From NCBI GenBank assembly GCA_023213395.1, contig CM041465.1:197911741-197975740 (forward strand): a stretch of 64,000 bases of DNA, in the 5' to 3' direction. This stretch comes from Cycas panzhihuaensis (Eukaryota; Cycadophyta). Below the pieces are notes generated by a model. It was not told where the DNA came from. It did no database searches and worked only from the letters and a program-made list of their open reading frames with translations. How positions within the stretch are numbered: the stretch's first letter is position 1; each line of letters starts with the position of its first letter. Shown one piece after another: positions 25,677 through 37,197 of the stretch. The translations under genes were made by a program, and so were the position numbers.

Positions 25677-27000
25677 GTTAACGTGGTAGGTGCTACTCTA
25701 GAGGCAAACAAGTAATTTATACGTTTCAATGTATAGCACAAATCTGTAGAAAAACTAAGTACCATAGCCTACACAAAAAAACAAAAAAACTAATATAGAA
25801 AGTGACTTCCACCAATAAACTAATCATGGAAACCCCTATAATCAAAGCCAACAAAGAAAAAGAAAACAAATCATTCTATTCCTACCTTTTTTTAGCTGGT
25901 AGGACATTGAAAGTTGGTTCAACAATGTCAATAGGATCTTCTTCTATGAATGTTGGCAAAGGGATAGAGTCTGCTTCAAGTAGCATGTGACCTAGAACCT
26001 CGTCTTAACCTAAGAACTACTGGGAGTGCTTAAGTAAGAATAACAAACCAATCTCCTATAATAGTAGAGCAATGGGGTGGATACAATAGAAATTCCTGCA
26101 TTCCTCATCCTATTGAGAGGTGTGAGCCCCTACCTTGTTGAGCAAAGTAATAAACTTGGATGGTCTTACGATGTTCAATATATTGGTAAATGATTACTTT
26201 AGAATATATGTAGAAAAAGTGTTTACTTTCAAACTAGCCTTCATCTATAATACCAAAGAAAGTGATAAACCATAGAAGAATTCAACATGACAAGGAGGAG
26301 ATTCCTTTAAGGAATAAATAACAAATTTATGCAGTTTTTATATAATTACATGTTTCTTGCCATTATAAAATAGGTTTCTCTAATTCCAACATATAATGGT
26401 CTTCAAGACTACTAGAACTCATAAAAACACATGTATAGTGAAGTGTAACACTTTACATCTGCATGCCTTGCTAAGAGTCTAGAGGAGAATAACATGATAT
26501 ATTCTCTTTATGTGAGATTAAATTGTAACTAATAATTCTTACAATGTTGTCCATGTATGTTATAGCTCATAAAAAAGTAGTTATTCATCATTTAGATTTG
26601 CATTACATAAGATCATAAAAGTAGTTATATAAAATAGAATAATAGTATTTATGTTTTGTGAAGAAGAAAGCATATTGCATTAAAGGGATTCACCATATAA
26701 CCTATTAGAACTTTCTTTGAAAATTTGCCTTTGTTCTAAGGCACATTAAATGATTACATGAGTACTATTTAATGGATTTAGACTCTTATTTCTAGGTCAT
26801 AACACATAAGTAAATGACCCATCAAACATCACACCAAACACTCATAAAATTTACATCACTTTGGCTTGGTAAGAATGTGAGAGTTTGAACATACTTAGCC
26901 TTGCCCTCATGCCATGTGAAATTTTGTGAAATCTTTTCATTATTTGCATAGTAGAAAATATGTCATATAGGAGAGAACAAATGCATAGGAGACAAAACAT
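25677..27000. other. Unassigned sequence
   Basis: AT-rich, no supported frame. It may belong to the LTR side of the minus-strand gypsy fossil that follows, or to older DNA. Confidence 0.35.
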
Positions 27001-27425
27001 TATGTGAAAAAATATTTTTAAGAAAAAACTTACACTTAAAATATTAGTGATTTATTAGAAGCACCTATGTCACATCACCAAATGGTTTAAAAACTGATTG
27101 ATTGATTTACAAACCCTACTTAGAATCTCTTTTATAAGACCCCAAAGAGTATGACCAGCCAAGCGTTGTGCTCTTTGAATTAGTTCAAGATTCTTTCAAA
27201 AGGTTACATCTCTTGAATGGTACCTCTTTATGCTATTGTATTTACCGCTTACCACCATATGAGGCATTAATAACTACCATGTGTTAACCTTTAATCATGA
27301 TTACTGACACCCCCAATTAATGATAATGTGAGATTTAGGACTTGACATATGATTGCAAATTAACTTAGTGTTGCAAACTACTAACCTTTAAGAAAAGCAA
27401 GATTTGGCCTTGCAGATTCATCCCC
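27001..27425 (-). repeat. Probable 3' LTR of the minus-strand gypsy fossil (boundaries uncertain)
   Basis: Read on the minus strand, a purine tract (TTAAGGGGGGATGAA) at about 27432-27418 is followed by sequence with a TATA-type CTTATAAAAGAG at 27144-27133. This is the polypurine-LTR arrangement of Ty3/gypsy elements. The far end is not defined and no partner LTR was found. Confidence 0.4.
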
Positions 27426-27499
27426 CCTTAAAGAAAATATCATGTAGGCCTAATCCAACACAAATTCTTTTGAAAATGATCTTCAATATATGGCACTTT

Positions 27500-28290
27500 A
27501 AGTTTATGTATAACTTTTAAACAACAAATAAGTTTGGTGACATTTTGGATCTTGTCCATTCTAATGTATTTAATATTAGTATAGCTTGCCTTAATAACTT
27601 CCTTAGAAACAATATATTATGAGTACTCCATTTTGTCCATAACAAAAGTCCATTTTGGTTTCTTAGAAAAGATCTATGTCCTTTTAACGTATTTAGGACT
27701 TTATATAAGAATTTATCATCAAAGAAAATCAACACAATTTTCATAAGAATGGGATTATCACCTTATTCATTATTACGTGATGTATTATAAGAAAATTTGT
27801 AAGGCTAGAGGGCATAACCTTGAACTTATAATAGCCATGGTACATGCTAAATGAAATCTTATAAGTGTCTTTAGGCTTTGTCTAAATCTTAATATAATCA
27901 ACATATGGATTAATCTTTGCAAAATACTTGACTACATACAACTTGTCTAGGAGCTCATTAGTCCTATGTATTGGGAGTTTCTTCTTTATCTTGGCCTTGT
28001 TTAAAGATTTATATTCTATACACATGTAAAATGGCCTATATTTCTTCTTTATCAGAACTACTAGGGTAGTAAAAGGGCATTTTATTAGAGATATAATCCT
28101 AATTCCAAAAGGTCCTACATAATTCTTTTTCTTTCATTATGATAATGATGTGAATGTTTATATAACCTTATTATGATTGGATTTGTTCCATACTTAAGTT
28201 CAATTATGTGTGTCATACCTCAAGCTATAACTAATTAAAAGGGAATATCCTTGTGAATTTCTTTATGATTTTGAAGGAATTCTTAAAATG
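27500..28290 (-). pseudogene. Ty3/gypsy reverse transcriptase fossil
   Basis: Reading minus: IELKYGTNPIIIRLYKHSHH (usual I-x-L-x-P-G-x-x-P-x-x-x-R-P-Y-R), then MCIEYKSLNKAKIKKKLPIH, ELLDKLYVVKYFAKI, HGYYKFKVMPSSLTNFL and, after a frameshift, VLIFFDDKFLYKVLNTLKGH. The RT active site is FFDDK, in place of the usual F-L-D-D-I. The motif order is that of a gypsy RT. RNase H and integrase are missing, because the polypurine tract comes within about 100 bases of the RT end. It belongs with the gag and protease at 35.2-37.2 kb; the copia element at 28397-33730 separates them. Confidence 0.85.
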
Positions 28291-28396
28291 GAACATCCTT
28301 AGACTTAATCTCAATTTTGTGTTAAGATGTGGATAGCTAGACCACTAGTCCTAATCATCCCTTTTACACTAATTTTTCTATTTAATAACTAGGTAC

Positions 28397-29040
28397 TGTT
28401 GAGAATACAAGGTCCCAAACCTTAAACCGCCATAAGATCTAAACTATTTTGCAACTAGTTACAGGAATCAAAACTAGAATTTAACATGCAAGCTCTAAAC
28501 TCAGAGATAATATAATAACATGAATATGAAAGCCAAACATCACATATGCATCTGATATAACATGGTAAAACCCTAGCAGTGTGCTAGGAAAACATCCACA
28601 CAGGAAAGGTATCAATCTTTATTGCTGTAAAATGGACAAAAAGTATATCTCAGTAGCAGAGTTCTCTCATGAACAACAACCAGCCACTGCCCTCATCACA
28701 ATACACTACATTACATACAACATAATAAGAAAAGCCCTGAATCAGGCTGTATGAGAGGGACATCCAAGGTATAAATCTCAACCGTAGAATCTAGGGGTAT
28801 TCGTATTGAACAACCCTAATCCTCTTTACATTTTAATATGGTTTACAGGGCTAATTTTTCGGGTTGGGGGCTATCACCTCTAAACCTCCTCTTAATGGGG
28901 GGCGTTCCACTCCCCCGTAGCCCCCAGCCAACGGGGGCTCTCACCCCTCTTAGAACCGCTCGAGAAAGATTTGGGGGGAAACCGCACCACTAACATACCA
29001 AAATTTTAGCCTCAAACTATTGTTGTCACAATATCCAACA
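28397..29040 (-). repeat. 3' LTR of the minus-strand copia element
   Basis: On the plus strand it runs from TGTTGAGAATACAAGG to ATATCCAACA and is matched by 33088-33730. On the minus strand it has an AATAAA signal (plus 28617-28622 as TTTATT). A GC-rich block of about 130 bases (28855-28985) with several runs of five or six G or C stands out from the AT-rich context. Confidence 0.92.
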
Positions 29041-29054
29041 ATCTCCACCTTAAC
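29041..29054 (-). promoter_or_regulatory. Polypurine tract of the minus-strand copia element
   Basis: ATCTCCACCTTAAC on the plus strand reads GTTAAGGTGGAGAT on the minus strand, next to the LTR. Confidence 0.8.
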
Positions 29055-29096
29055 AACAATTTACCTGATACCTTTCCTGGACCCTTCATCATCTTT

Positions 29097-29940
29097 TCTG
29101 AAATCTAAGAGAAGTCAAATACCATTTGAACTTCTCTAACGGTACTGGTTTTGTGAACATATCAAAACAATTTTGATTTGTATGAATCTTCTCAAGTGCC
29201 ACTCCACCTACTTCCACAACCTGTCTAACAAAATGGTACTTAAGAGTAATATGCTTTGTTCTAATGTGATAAGATGGATTCTTGGCAAAGTAAATGGCAC
29301 TTTGACTGTTACAAAATACCTTTACATTTTCCTATCTCCTTCCAAGCTCAACCAATAGACCTTGTAACTAGATTACTTCTTTACAAGCATGTGCTTCAGC
29401 AACATATTCAACTTCTATGGTTGACAGTGCAATTATGCTCTGCAATTTGGACATCTAACTAACTAGACCATTTGCAAGAGTGAAAACATAACCTAAAGTA
29501 GACCTTCTTTTGTCTAAATCTCTCACAAAGTCTAAATTGACATATCTACAAACCTGATTACCTATACCTCCAAAGGTGATGCAGTAGTCACTTGTGCCTC
29601 TCAAATACCAAAGCACCCATTTCACTACAACCCAATGTTCCTTTCTTGGATTTGCCATAAACCTGCTAACTATACCAACTACATGTGAAATATCAGGTCT
29701 TGTACATACCATGGCATATATCAAACTTCCTACTGCACTGGCATAAGGTACACAAGATATATAAACCTTTTCTTCTTCATTACTAGGACTCATATTCGAA
29801 GAAAGCTTGAAGTGGGAAGTTAATGGGATACTCACCGGTTTCACATTTGCCATACCAAACCTGGTTAGCACCTTCTCCACATATTTCTACTGTGATAACC
29901 ATAGCTTATAATTTTTCCTGTCTCTGTGTATCTCCATGCC
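29097..29940 (-). pseudogene. Copia RNase H domain
   Basis: Minus strand, following RT. It starts with YVEKVLTRFGMANVKPVSIP and YASAVGSLIYAMVCTRPDIS, then HWVVVKWVLWYLRGTSDY, followed by the RNase H proper: LDFVRDLDKRRSTLGYVFTL (usual DxDxAGDxDxRRSTSGYxFxL), a STIEVEYVA-like segment near 29400 (usual STxEAEYxA) and HITLKYHFVR near 29230, ending in DMFTKPVPLEKF near 29165. The first Asp of the usual DADWAG motif has become Asn/Leu context here, and a stop follows NGLVS at 29455. Probably inactive. Confidence 0.85.
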
Positions 29941-29946
29941 TAAGAT

Positions 29947-30610
29947 TTATTTTGCAGCTCTTAGATCCTTTATATCAAAAGTCCTAGCCAATTGAGCCTT
30001 TAGCTTATTGATTTCTTCCATGCTCTTGCTTATAACTAGCATGTCATCAACATATAATACCAAGATAATGAATAAGCCATTGTCCATAAATTTAAAGTAA
30101 ACACAATGATCATACTCACTTATTTTGAAAATTTGGCTCTCCATGAAGGCATCAAACTTCTTGTACCACTGCCTGGGTGATTGCTTCAGGCCATACAATG
30201 ATTTCTTGAGCCCGTAAATAAGTCTTTTCCTGCCATCTTGTACAAACACTTCTGGTTGATCCATATAGATCTTATCATCTAAATATCCATGTAGAAAAGC
30301 TATTTTTACATCTAACTTCTCCAACTCCAAATTAACAGAAGCTACCAATGCTAACAACACTTGAATTAAAACAAGTTTGACAACTAGTGAAAAGATCTCA
30401 TGAAAGTTAATACCTGCTTTCAGTGCAAAACCTTTAGCCACCAGTCTTGCCCTGTATTTATCAACCTTTCCATCAACATCTATTTTCTTTTTAAATACCC
30501 ACCTTCAACCAGTCTTCCTACCATGTGGAAGTTCTACCAAGTCCCATGAATTATTTTTCTTCAAAGCATCTATCTCTTCCTGCATAGCCCATTTCCACTT
30601 CTCACCATGG
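29947..30610 (-). pseudogene. Copia reverse transcriptase
   Basis: RVT_2 domain on the minus strand. It opens with KWAMQEEIDALKKNNSWDLV near 30600, then KKIDVDGKVDKYRARLVAKG, VKIAFLHGYLDDKIYMDQPE, LKKSLYGLKQSPRQWYKKFD and the active site LVLYVDDMLVIS near 30040-30060. All expected copia motifs are present in order, including intact YVDD. One stop (RKTG-stop-RWVF) is seen near 30510. Only a few changes separate it from an open frame, so the insertion is younger than the other copia fossils here. Confidence 0.92.
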
Positions 30611-30856
30611 ATATCATCTACTGCTTCCTGATAACATGTGGGCTCACCATCATTAGAAACCAAAGAAATAGAAATAGAAGGGTTATAATCGCTGTGGATG
30701 ACTAACTCGTGTAGATCTTCTAACTATTGGCAGAGAAGTGTCCACATACTCCTATGAATTTGATGTTGATTCATCTTCAGAAAGATCTTCTTGCACTTTT
30801 GATTCCACATATGGCTGCATTTCAAACTTAACTTGTTGATGTTTAGCTTGCTGCTC
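30611..30856 (-). other. Integrase-RT spacer of the copia element
   Basis: Low-complexity linker between domains with no conserved motif and several stops. Such a variable region is normal in copia Pol. Confidence 0.5.
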
Positions 30857-31800
30857 CTATTTCATTTTAATTTCTACACTGTATAATTTTACAAGGGGAG
30901 ATTCATCAAATACAACATCTTTGTTAATGGTGATTTTGTGGGCAGTAGGATCCCACAACCTGTATCCCTTCACACCATCTTTATCACCATAACCAACAAA
31001 GATACATTTCTTAGATTTTGGGTCTAACTTTGAACATTTACTTTTATGAGTCCAAGCATAAGCATCACAACCAAAAACTCTCAAATTTGAATAATCACAT
31101 AGATGTCCAGTCCATACCTCTTTAGGAATCTTGTAATCTATTGCAAGTGATGGTGATTTGTTTACCAGATAACAAGTTTTTTGAACAGCTTCTACCCACA
31201 AGCCCTACTTCACTCCAACATTACTTAACATGCTTCTTGCTCTTTCCAAGAATGTCTTATTCATGCACTTAGCAATGCTATTTTGCTGCGGAGTATAGCT
31301 AGTAGTCTTATGTCTTTCGATCCCAGCTTATTTGCAATAGTTCTCAAACTCTAAGGAGTTGAACTCACCTCCATTATCAGTTCTTAAACATTTAATTGAC
31401 TTACCAGTACTATTCTCAACTAGAGCCTTGAAGTAGTTAAACACACTGAAAACTTCAGATTTCTTTTTCAAAAAATAGACCCATACATTCTTGGAGTAAT
31501 CATCTATAAATGTGACAAAATACAATGATCCTCCACAAGATATTTTAGGGGTTGGTTCCCATACATCTGAATGTATGTAATCCAGAATGCCTTTACTAGT
31601 GTGACTTCCTACTTTAAACCTGAGTCTACACTATTTTCTAAAAACACAATGTTTTTATAAAGCCAAATCTAAAAATTGTAAGTTAGGAAGTAACTTATGG
31701 TTTATCGGCACCTTAAGTCCTTTCTCACTCATGTTCCCAAGTCTCTGATGCCATAACTAAGCTGGATCTTCTGTAGTCTTTGATGTTATAACTACTTTGC
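30857..31800 (-). pseudogene. int: Copia GAG-pre-integrase and integrase
   Basis: Minus strand. The linker LHSDVW-like motif (seen as [11 protein letters not shown]) near 31560 leads to [20 protein letters not shown], then [20 protein letters not shown]; after a stop follows TSYTPQQNSIAKCMNKT near 31265-31315. The first two catalytic Asp residues are present. The third motif should read P-Q-Q-N-G-x-A-E-R; here Glu is Lys (AAG), so catalysis is lost. The C-terminal half from 31201 is open: WVEAVQKTCYLVNKSPS, IPKEVWTG, VFGCDAYAW and KCIFVGYGDKDGVKGYRLWD. The zinc-binding region upstream is poorly kept. Confidence 0.9.
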
Positions 31801-31834
31801 TAATATCTGTGCTTCCCACTAAAATGTACATATT

Positions 31835-33010
31835 TCATTTCTTTAAGGCTTTCATAATAACCAAGGAACCCTTTGACACCTTTAGGACTCCTTCATGACC
31901 TGTATGCTTAAAACCACCCGAATCTAGTTCACCCAAGGAAATCAAATTCCTTTTTAGATCAGGTACATGTTTAACCTCAATTAATGTTCTAACTAGCCCA
32001 TCGAACATCTTAATTCTAATGCTACAAATGCCCACTGTCTTACAAGAAACTTCATTTCCCATAAGCACATCACCACTATCAAGAGGTTGGTACGATGAGA
32101 AACAACTCTTGTATGGACACATGTGGTGTGAAGCACCTGAATCTAATAACCAGTCATGGTGATAATGAGAAACATTACAAACGACCAAGACATCATCATC
32201 TATACCTTGATTTGACTCCACCTGATTTGCCTTCTTGGTAGGATCTTCTTTTTTCTGAAACTCCTTCCTTTTGTAGCAATCCTTCTTGAGGTGACTGGTC
32301 TTATTACAATGCCAACACCTGAGCTTACTCTTTTTGCTCTTTGACTTGGACCTCGATATATCCCTAGAGTTTTGTCCTCTCTCAAACATTCTACCCCTTA
32401 CCGTCATAGCTTCTGATGTGGAGGTTTCAAGACTAGATTTCCTCTGCACTTCTTCCATTAGTAAAGCACTCACAACAGAGTCGTAATCCAATATATCTAT
32501 AGTGCTAAAACTAATTAAGGTGACAATATTATCCCAAGATTTAGGTAATGAGCATAACAAGGTAACAACCTTGTCCTCATCCTCAATTTTAACATCGATA
32601 CTAGTTAACTGATAAATAAAAGTATTGAAAATATTTAAATGGTCAGTAATTTTTGTACCTTCCTTCATCCGTAATGAGTACAGTTGTGTCTTTAGGTAGA
32701 TTTGATTCGTTACTGATTTGGTCATATACAGGCCTTCCAACTAAGTCCATAATCCTGCTGCTGTCTCCTCCCCTGCAATGTTAAACAAGACTTCATCTAC
32801 CAAGCACAATCGCATTGTGCTAAGTACCATTTTGTCTAAGTCATCCCGTTCATCATTGTCCATCCCTGTGAGTTTTTTTAATTTACCTGCAAGGGCTTTG
32901 TAAAAATCCTACTGTATAAGAATATCATGCACTTTTAGCTTCCACAACTTGAAGTTGTTCTTGCCATTGAATTTCTCCACCTTGAACTTTACACCTGTTA
33001 GTTTCGCCAT
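31835..33010 (-). pseudogene. gag: Copia gag and protease
   Basis: The ATG at 33010-33008 starts MAKLTGVKFKVEKFNGKNNF, the usual F-x-G-x-N-(F/Y)-x-x-W opening of copia gag. Two in-frame stops lie near 32909 and 32742. The main frame 32740-31835 holds the UBN2-type capsid core (KTQLYSLRMKEGTKITDHLN, LLCSLPKSWDNIVTLI), a full CCHC zinc knuckle CWHCNKTSHLKKDC near 32315-32275, then the protease active site WLLDSGASHHMCP near 32150-32110 and the end GLVRTLIEVKHVPDLKRNLI. Gag and protease share one frame, as normal in copia. Confidence 0.92.
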
Positions 33011-33073
33011 TTGGTGTAGAATAGTCAACACCAAAACCTTTACAAACTCACTGCAAAAAAAAAAAGAAAAGTG

Positions 33074-33085
33074 GTTCTGATACCA
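33074..33085 (-). promoter_or_regulatory. Primer binding site of the copia element
   Basis: On the minus strand TGGTATCAGAAC, two bases from the LTR. One base differs from the complement of initiator tRNA-Met. Confidence 0.85.
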
Positions 33086-33087
33086 CT

Positions 33088-33730
33088 TGTTGAGAATACA
33101 AGGTCCCAAACCTTAAATCGCCACAAGATCTAAACTATTTGACAACTAGTTACAGGAATCAAAACTAGAATTTAATATGCAAGTTCTAAACTCAGAGATA
33201 ATACAATAACATGAATATGAAAGCCAAACATCATATATGCACCCGATATAACATGGTAAAACCCTAGCAGTGTGCTAGGAAAATATCTACACAGGAAAGG
33301 TATCGATCTTTATTACTATAAAATGGAGAAAAAGTACATCTTAATAACAGAGTGCTCTTAGGAATAACAACAACCACTGCCCTCATCATAGTACATCACA
33401 TTACATATAACATAATAAGAAAAGCCCTAAAACGAGCTACATGAGAGGGACATCTAAGGCATAAATCTCAACCATAGAATCTAGGGGTATTTGTATCAAA
33501 TGACCCTGACTCTCTTTACATTTTAATATGGTTTACATGGCTAATTTTTTGGGTCGAGGGCTATTTCCCCCGAATCCCCTCTTAATGGAGGCATTCCACT
33601 CCCCCACACCCCCCATCCAAGTGGGGCTTCTGCCCCCCTTGGAACCCCCCGAGAAAGCTTAGGGGGGGAAACTGCGGCACTAACATGCCAAAATTTTATC
33701 CTCAAACTATTGTTGTCATAATATCCAACG
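33088..33730 (-). repeat. 5' LTR of the minus-strand copia element
   Basis: It pairs with 28397-29040. Its last base on the plus strand is G where the other has A. The GC-rich block is at 33541-33675 and has lost some of its G runs. Confidence 0.92.
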
Positions 33731-35180
33731 GGTATAATTTGTGTCTTCCTAGGACATTACCTTTAAAAGGTAATGCTTCTTCCCTCTTCATTACAATTCA
33801 TAAATAATTCATCAAGATTCATATCAAATATTTGAATTTCTCTTAGTTATTATCTTCCCAAGACCACATAAAGTTACCTAATGTCCATATCAAAAAAATT
33901 ATTTCTAATGATTATATCTCCCACATTAAGGTTAGGGTTTTCTAGTTTATCTTTCCATAAAATGATATGTCTTCCCCTAAACTAGACTTAAAATACATGT
34001 GTACTTAATAGAAATAACCTCACCTGCTGAGTTATGAATTTGTGAAAAAAAGTAATGAGTTTTACTAGGATTAACAAAAATAGAGACATGTTAATTCTTC
34101 ATGAGTTTTCATAATTCAAAAGTATTAAATCTCATGAGACCAGTCATAATAAAGATAGCCATTTGAGGTGTGTTCTACACTAAGTTAGATACTTCTCTTA
34201 CGCCATCTCAAATTATGGTTTTCCATCCTCACATGTCTTATTGCCATCTATTAAGTTCAACTCAATAATATAAATCTACTTTCTGGTGAATTGATACCCA
34301 TCATTATTTCTCCATAGTTTAAGAATAAAGACCCTTCTTTTAAAGCTTGTCTTTGTCTACCTTAGATCTTTAAATTATTAGTCTAGGCTTCCTATTAGGT
34401 TTAACTACCTATTAGTGTTAATAAGTGATGTTAATTTTGTGATTATATTTTATTCTAATGTTTGAATATTTTATTATATTTTAAAATTTAGTCATTACTC
34501 AGTTGGTGCCTTTGTAATGTTTGATATGTTGAACACTTTGTAAGGTGTTATATAGATGTAGACATTACACCCAAGCCTCATTTTAGAGAGTCTTAGGGGT
34601 TTGGGGCACTGACGGGGCCCCAAATAGGTGTTCATAGGTAAGAGCTCTCAGGATTTCTTTTAGGGTCTTATGAGATCTTTCCATCCCATGGTTTTGTACC
34701 TATTGTATTATAAGATTATTAGTTAATATCTTATAAAGGTTGGAGATGATTAAGAGTTAGGATTATCTAGTAGATCTAATTTCCACCACCCCAAGTAAGT
34801 TTTAGATTTTGAAAGTATTTCTTATAAATTGAATAATTTATATTAAAAATATGATGATTATATATGATCTCTAGGGAGCACACATACATATATCAATGAG
34901 GCACCCCTTCCAATAAGTCATATCCCTAGTTAATTAATATATATTAATTATTAATAATATGATTACAAGGTTTGCAAGAAATCCCTTTCCTTTCAAAATT
35001 CTTTATCATTAAAGCATGGGGAAACCTTAGAAAGCTTTAGTATATAAGCATTAGGCTCCTCCTTAGTCCACTATTAGTTTGTATCTTATTAAATTATTCT
35101 TATATCAGGAAGGTTTCCATGAAGTATAACTGAGAGATTCAATCTACTTTCCTTTGGATTATCTTTGATGTAGGGGTGTT
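33731..35180 (-). other. Decayed protease-RT linker of the gypsy fossil
   Basis: It lies between the copia insertion and the recognisable protease. Frames are closed and no motif is clear. A short GC-rich piece (ACGGGGCCCC) occurs near 34608. By position it belongs to the gypsy element. Confidence 0.35.
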
Positions 35181-35560
35181 CTTAGATTTGGGCAAAGAGA
35201 CTTTAAAGAACTGATGGAGCTTTTCATTCCATAAAAAATGAATGAAATTTTAGTCATGGTTTAGCACATAAGTTTATGAATTCTTAAGACATTTAACCCC
35301 AAGTATGACACCTATGTCTCCTATGGAAAAAACATAATAATCATTATAGAATGTGAGAGTATTGATTTAAAGTTATTGTCTAGTGAGCTCCCATTCATAG
35401 TTTATCTATCTATCACCTTATATGACTATTTGAAAAGTCTTAAATTTATAAATAAAAAGACCCTAATGGTTTTCAACCTTGGTGTTTATGAGATTGTGAG
35501 TGCTTCCTAAGTCGATAAGACCACCTTTTCTTTGTGTAAGAATCCCTATAGCTTAATGAT
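35181..35560 (-). pseudogene. Gypsy aspartic protease fossil
   Basis: Minus strand: GGLIDLGSTHNLINTKVEN at about 35530-35470 corresponds to the D-x-G-S-T-H-N-F-I active site. Further down are remains of SHSIMIIMFFP and LGLNVL (usual DVVLGxxWL) near 35360-35290, then KISFIFYGMK near 35240. It is broken by stops. It lies downstream of the gag at 37.2 kb in the right order. Confidence 0.7.
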
Positions 35561-36560
35561 GTTAGATTGTGAGATGCCTAATATGGTTGTTAAAGAGATA
35601 AAATGCTAGCCATCATCAAAAGGTAATGCCCCCATAGGAGGTGGTTGATAGTTAATGTTATTAAATCAATTATTATAGCTTCTACTGTATAAAGTTTATT
35701 TCATTGTGAACACACTTTATGGTGCCCAACAAACTACTTTTCATTGTAATATCAAAAATTTTCATTCTAAACTACCTTTTCAAGTTTTGAAGCATGGCTT
35801 GTAAGTAAATGTTGATTTCTAGAATTAGGTTGTTACCTAAGATGAATATATCAAGAGGTTTCAACTTTATATTTGACCTTAACTTGTCTTACAAAATTGA
35901 TGGATTTCACTAGTGAAGTAGGTTGAAAATTTTTGACCTTAGCACCAATGTCAAGATGTAGGTTAGCTTAATAGAATTGTATTGCTTCTTCATCTAAAAT
36001 GGTAATTTTGAGATGGAGTCTCTTAAAATGTTAAGTGAATTCCTTAACTAATAATTCATATTAAAAACTATGTGACAACTAGGTATTATATGGACTAGTG
36101 TTTGGTCCTTCAATTCACTTATATATGGGATCAACAAAGTCATTCCAAAGAATATAACTATGATTTAAATACCAATTTTGTGCCCATGTAAAGATGTGTC
36201 CTTTTAAATGGTTAATAGAAAACATCATTTCCTCACTTGGGGTATTAATTTTAAGGCCTATGTTACCTGATCTATGTATGCACCCTTCCCCAATGTTGTG
36301 TCATGTTAAGCTCTATTTATAATTAATGAAGTATCATAAAGTCATCCCTCTTTAGGGCTATTTTCAAGGAAGATTGAAGTATTTTCATTAGATTTTGTTA
36401 AAGTGTCTCACTATCATCTACATAATCTTTCTTTCCAACAAAAGCATGAGTTGACTCTCCCTTTTGGGCTTACTCTTTCTAATAATGTAAGTCTTTATTA
36501 AGTGTTCTAATAGTAGCCATGTCTCCCTCCTTTGTTTATGAATTTAGTATAGTAAACTCC
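35561..36560 (-). other. Decayed gag-protease linker of the gypsy fossil
   Basis: No motif is certain. A zinc knuckle is expected here but none was seen. Confidence 0.35.
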
Positions 36561-37197
36561 CTCCTTATATTTATTTGGAAAAGAAAGAAGTATCTCCCCA
36601 TCTATTCCTAACTATCTCAAAATTAAGGGCAATTGATATTGTTGCTTGAAGACATACTAATTTCTTAAAGACAATAATAAACTTAATTTTGGGGTCAATC
36701 CCTTTAAGGAACTAGTCTTTCAAAATATCTTATATCGTTTTGCATGTTGCTTTAATTTAATTGAGGTTTGGTTCAAACCTCTTGACATATTTTGAAATAT
36801 TTTCTCTATCTCCTTTCATGTTAGATAACTCTTTTATAAGAGTAGTAAGAGTTTACTTGTTGTTGTATCTAGATTTTAAAGATTTCCTTAGTCCTATATA
36901 GATTTTTATTAAAGTATAAGGTAACAAATAAAACCATATTACAAATATACCAATTAATGTGTGAACAAACAATCTAATTTCTATATTAGGTTTAGTATTC
37001 TAAAAGCTTTTGCATAAGATAGAAAAATCTTCTATATGTTTGTTTATAAAAATCTTTTCATCCCCATTAAATTATCAAAATTATTTCAAAGCCTTACTAC
37101 GAATTTCATTTAATTCACCTTCTAGATCTAGAGGATTATTATAGATCCAAGGAATTGTTTCACTAAGATGTTGATCCTGTTCACTACTAAAATCCAT
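36561..37197 (-). pseudogene. gag: Gypsy gag fossil
   Basis: The ATG at 37197 starts MDFSSEQDQHLSETIPWIYN. The following frame holds ELNEIRSKALK, then, in broken form, NMKGDRENISKYVKRFEPNL and FLKGIDPKIKFIIVF (usual Y-x-x-x-F-x-x-L-x-x-x-x and F-x-x-G-L). The gag identity rests on this order and on the protease and RT downstream. Several stops and frameshifts occur. Confidence 0.65.

Larger units (their letters stand above)
28397..33730 (-). mobile_element. Complete minus-strand Ty1/copia element inserted in a gypsy fossil
   Basis: A 5334 bp element with LTRs of 644 and 643 bp, a primer site and polypurine tract in the right places, and coding order gag, protease, integrase, RT, RNase H on the minus strand. 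The flanks are GGTAC (28392-28396) and GGTAT (33731-33735), a probable 5 bp target duplication with one change. It is the best preserved element of the window but has stops in gag and integrase and a changed catalytic residue. It splits the gypsy fossil between protease and RT. Confidence 0.92.
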
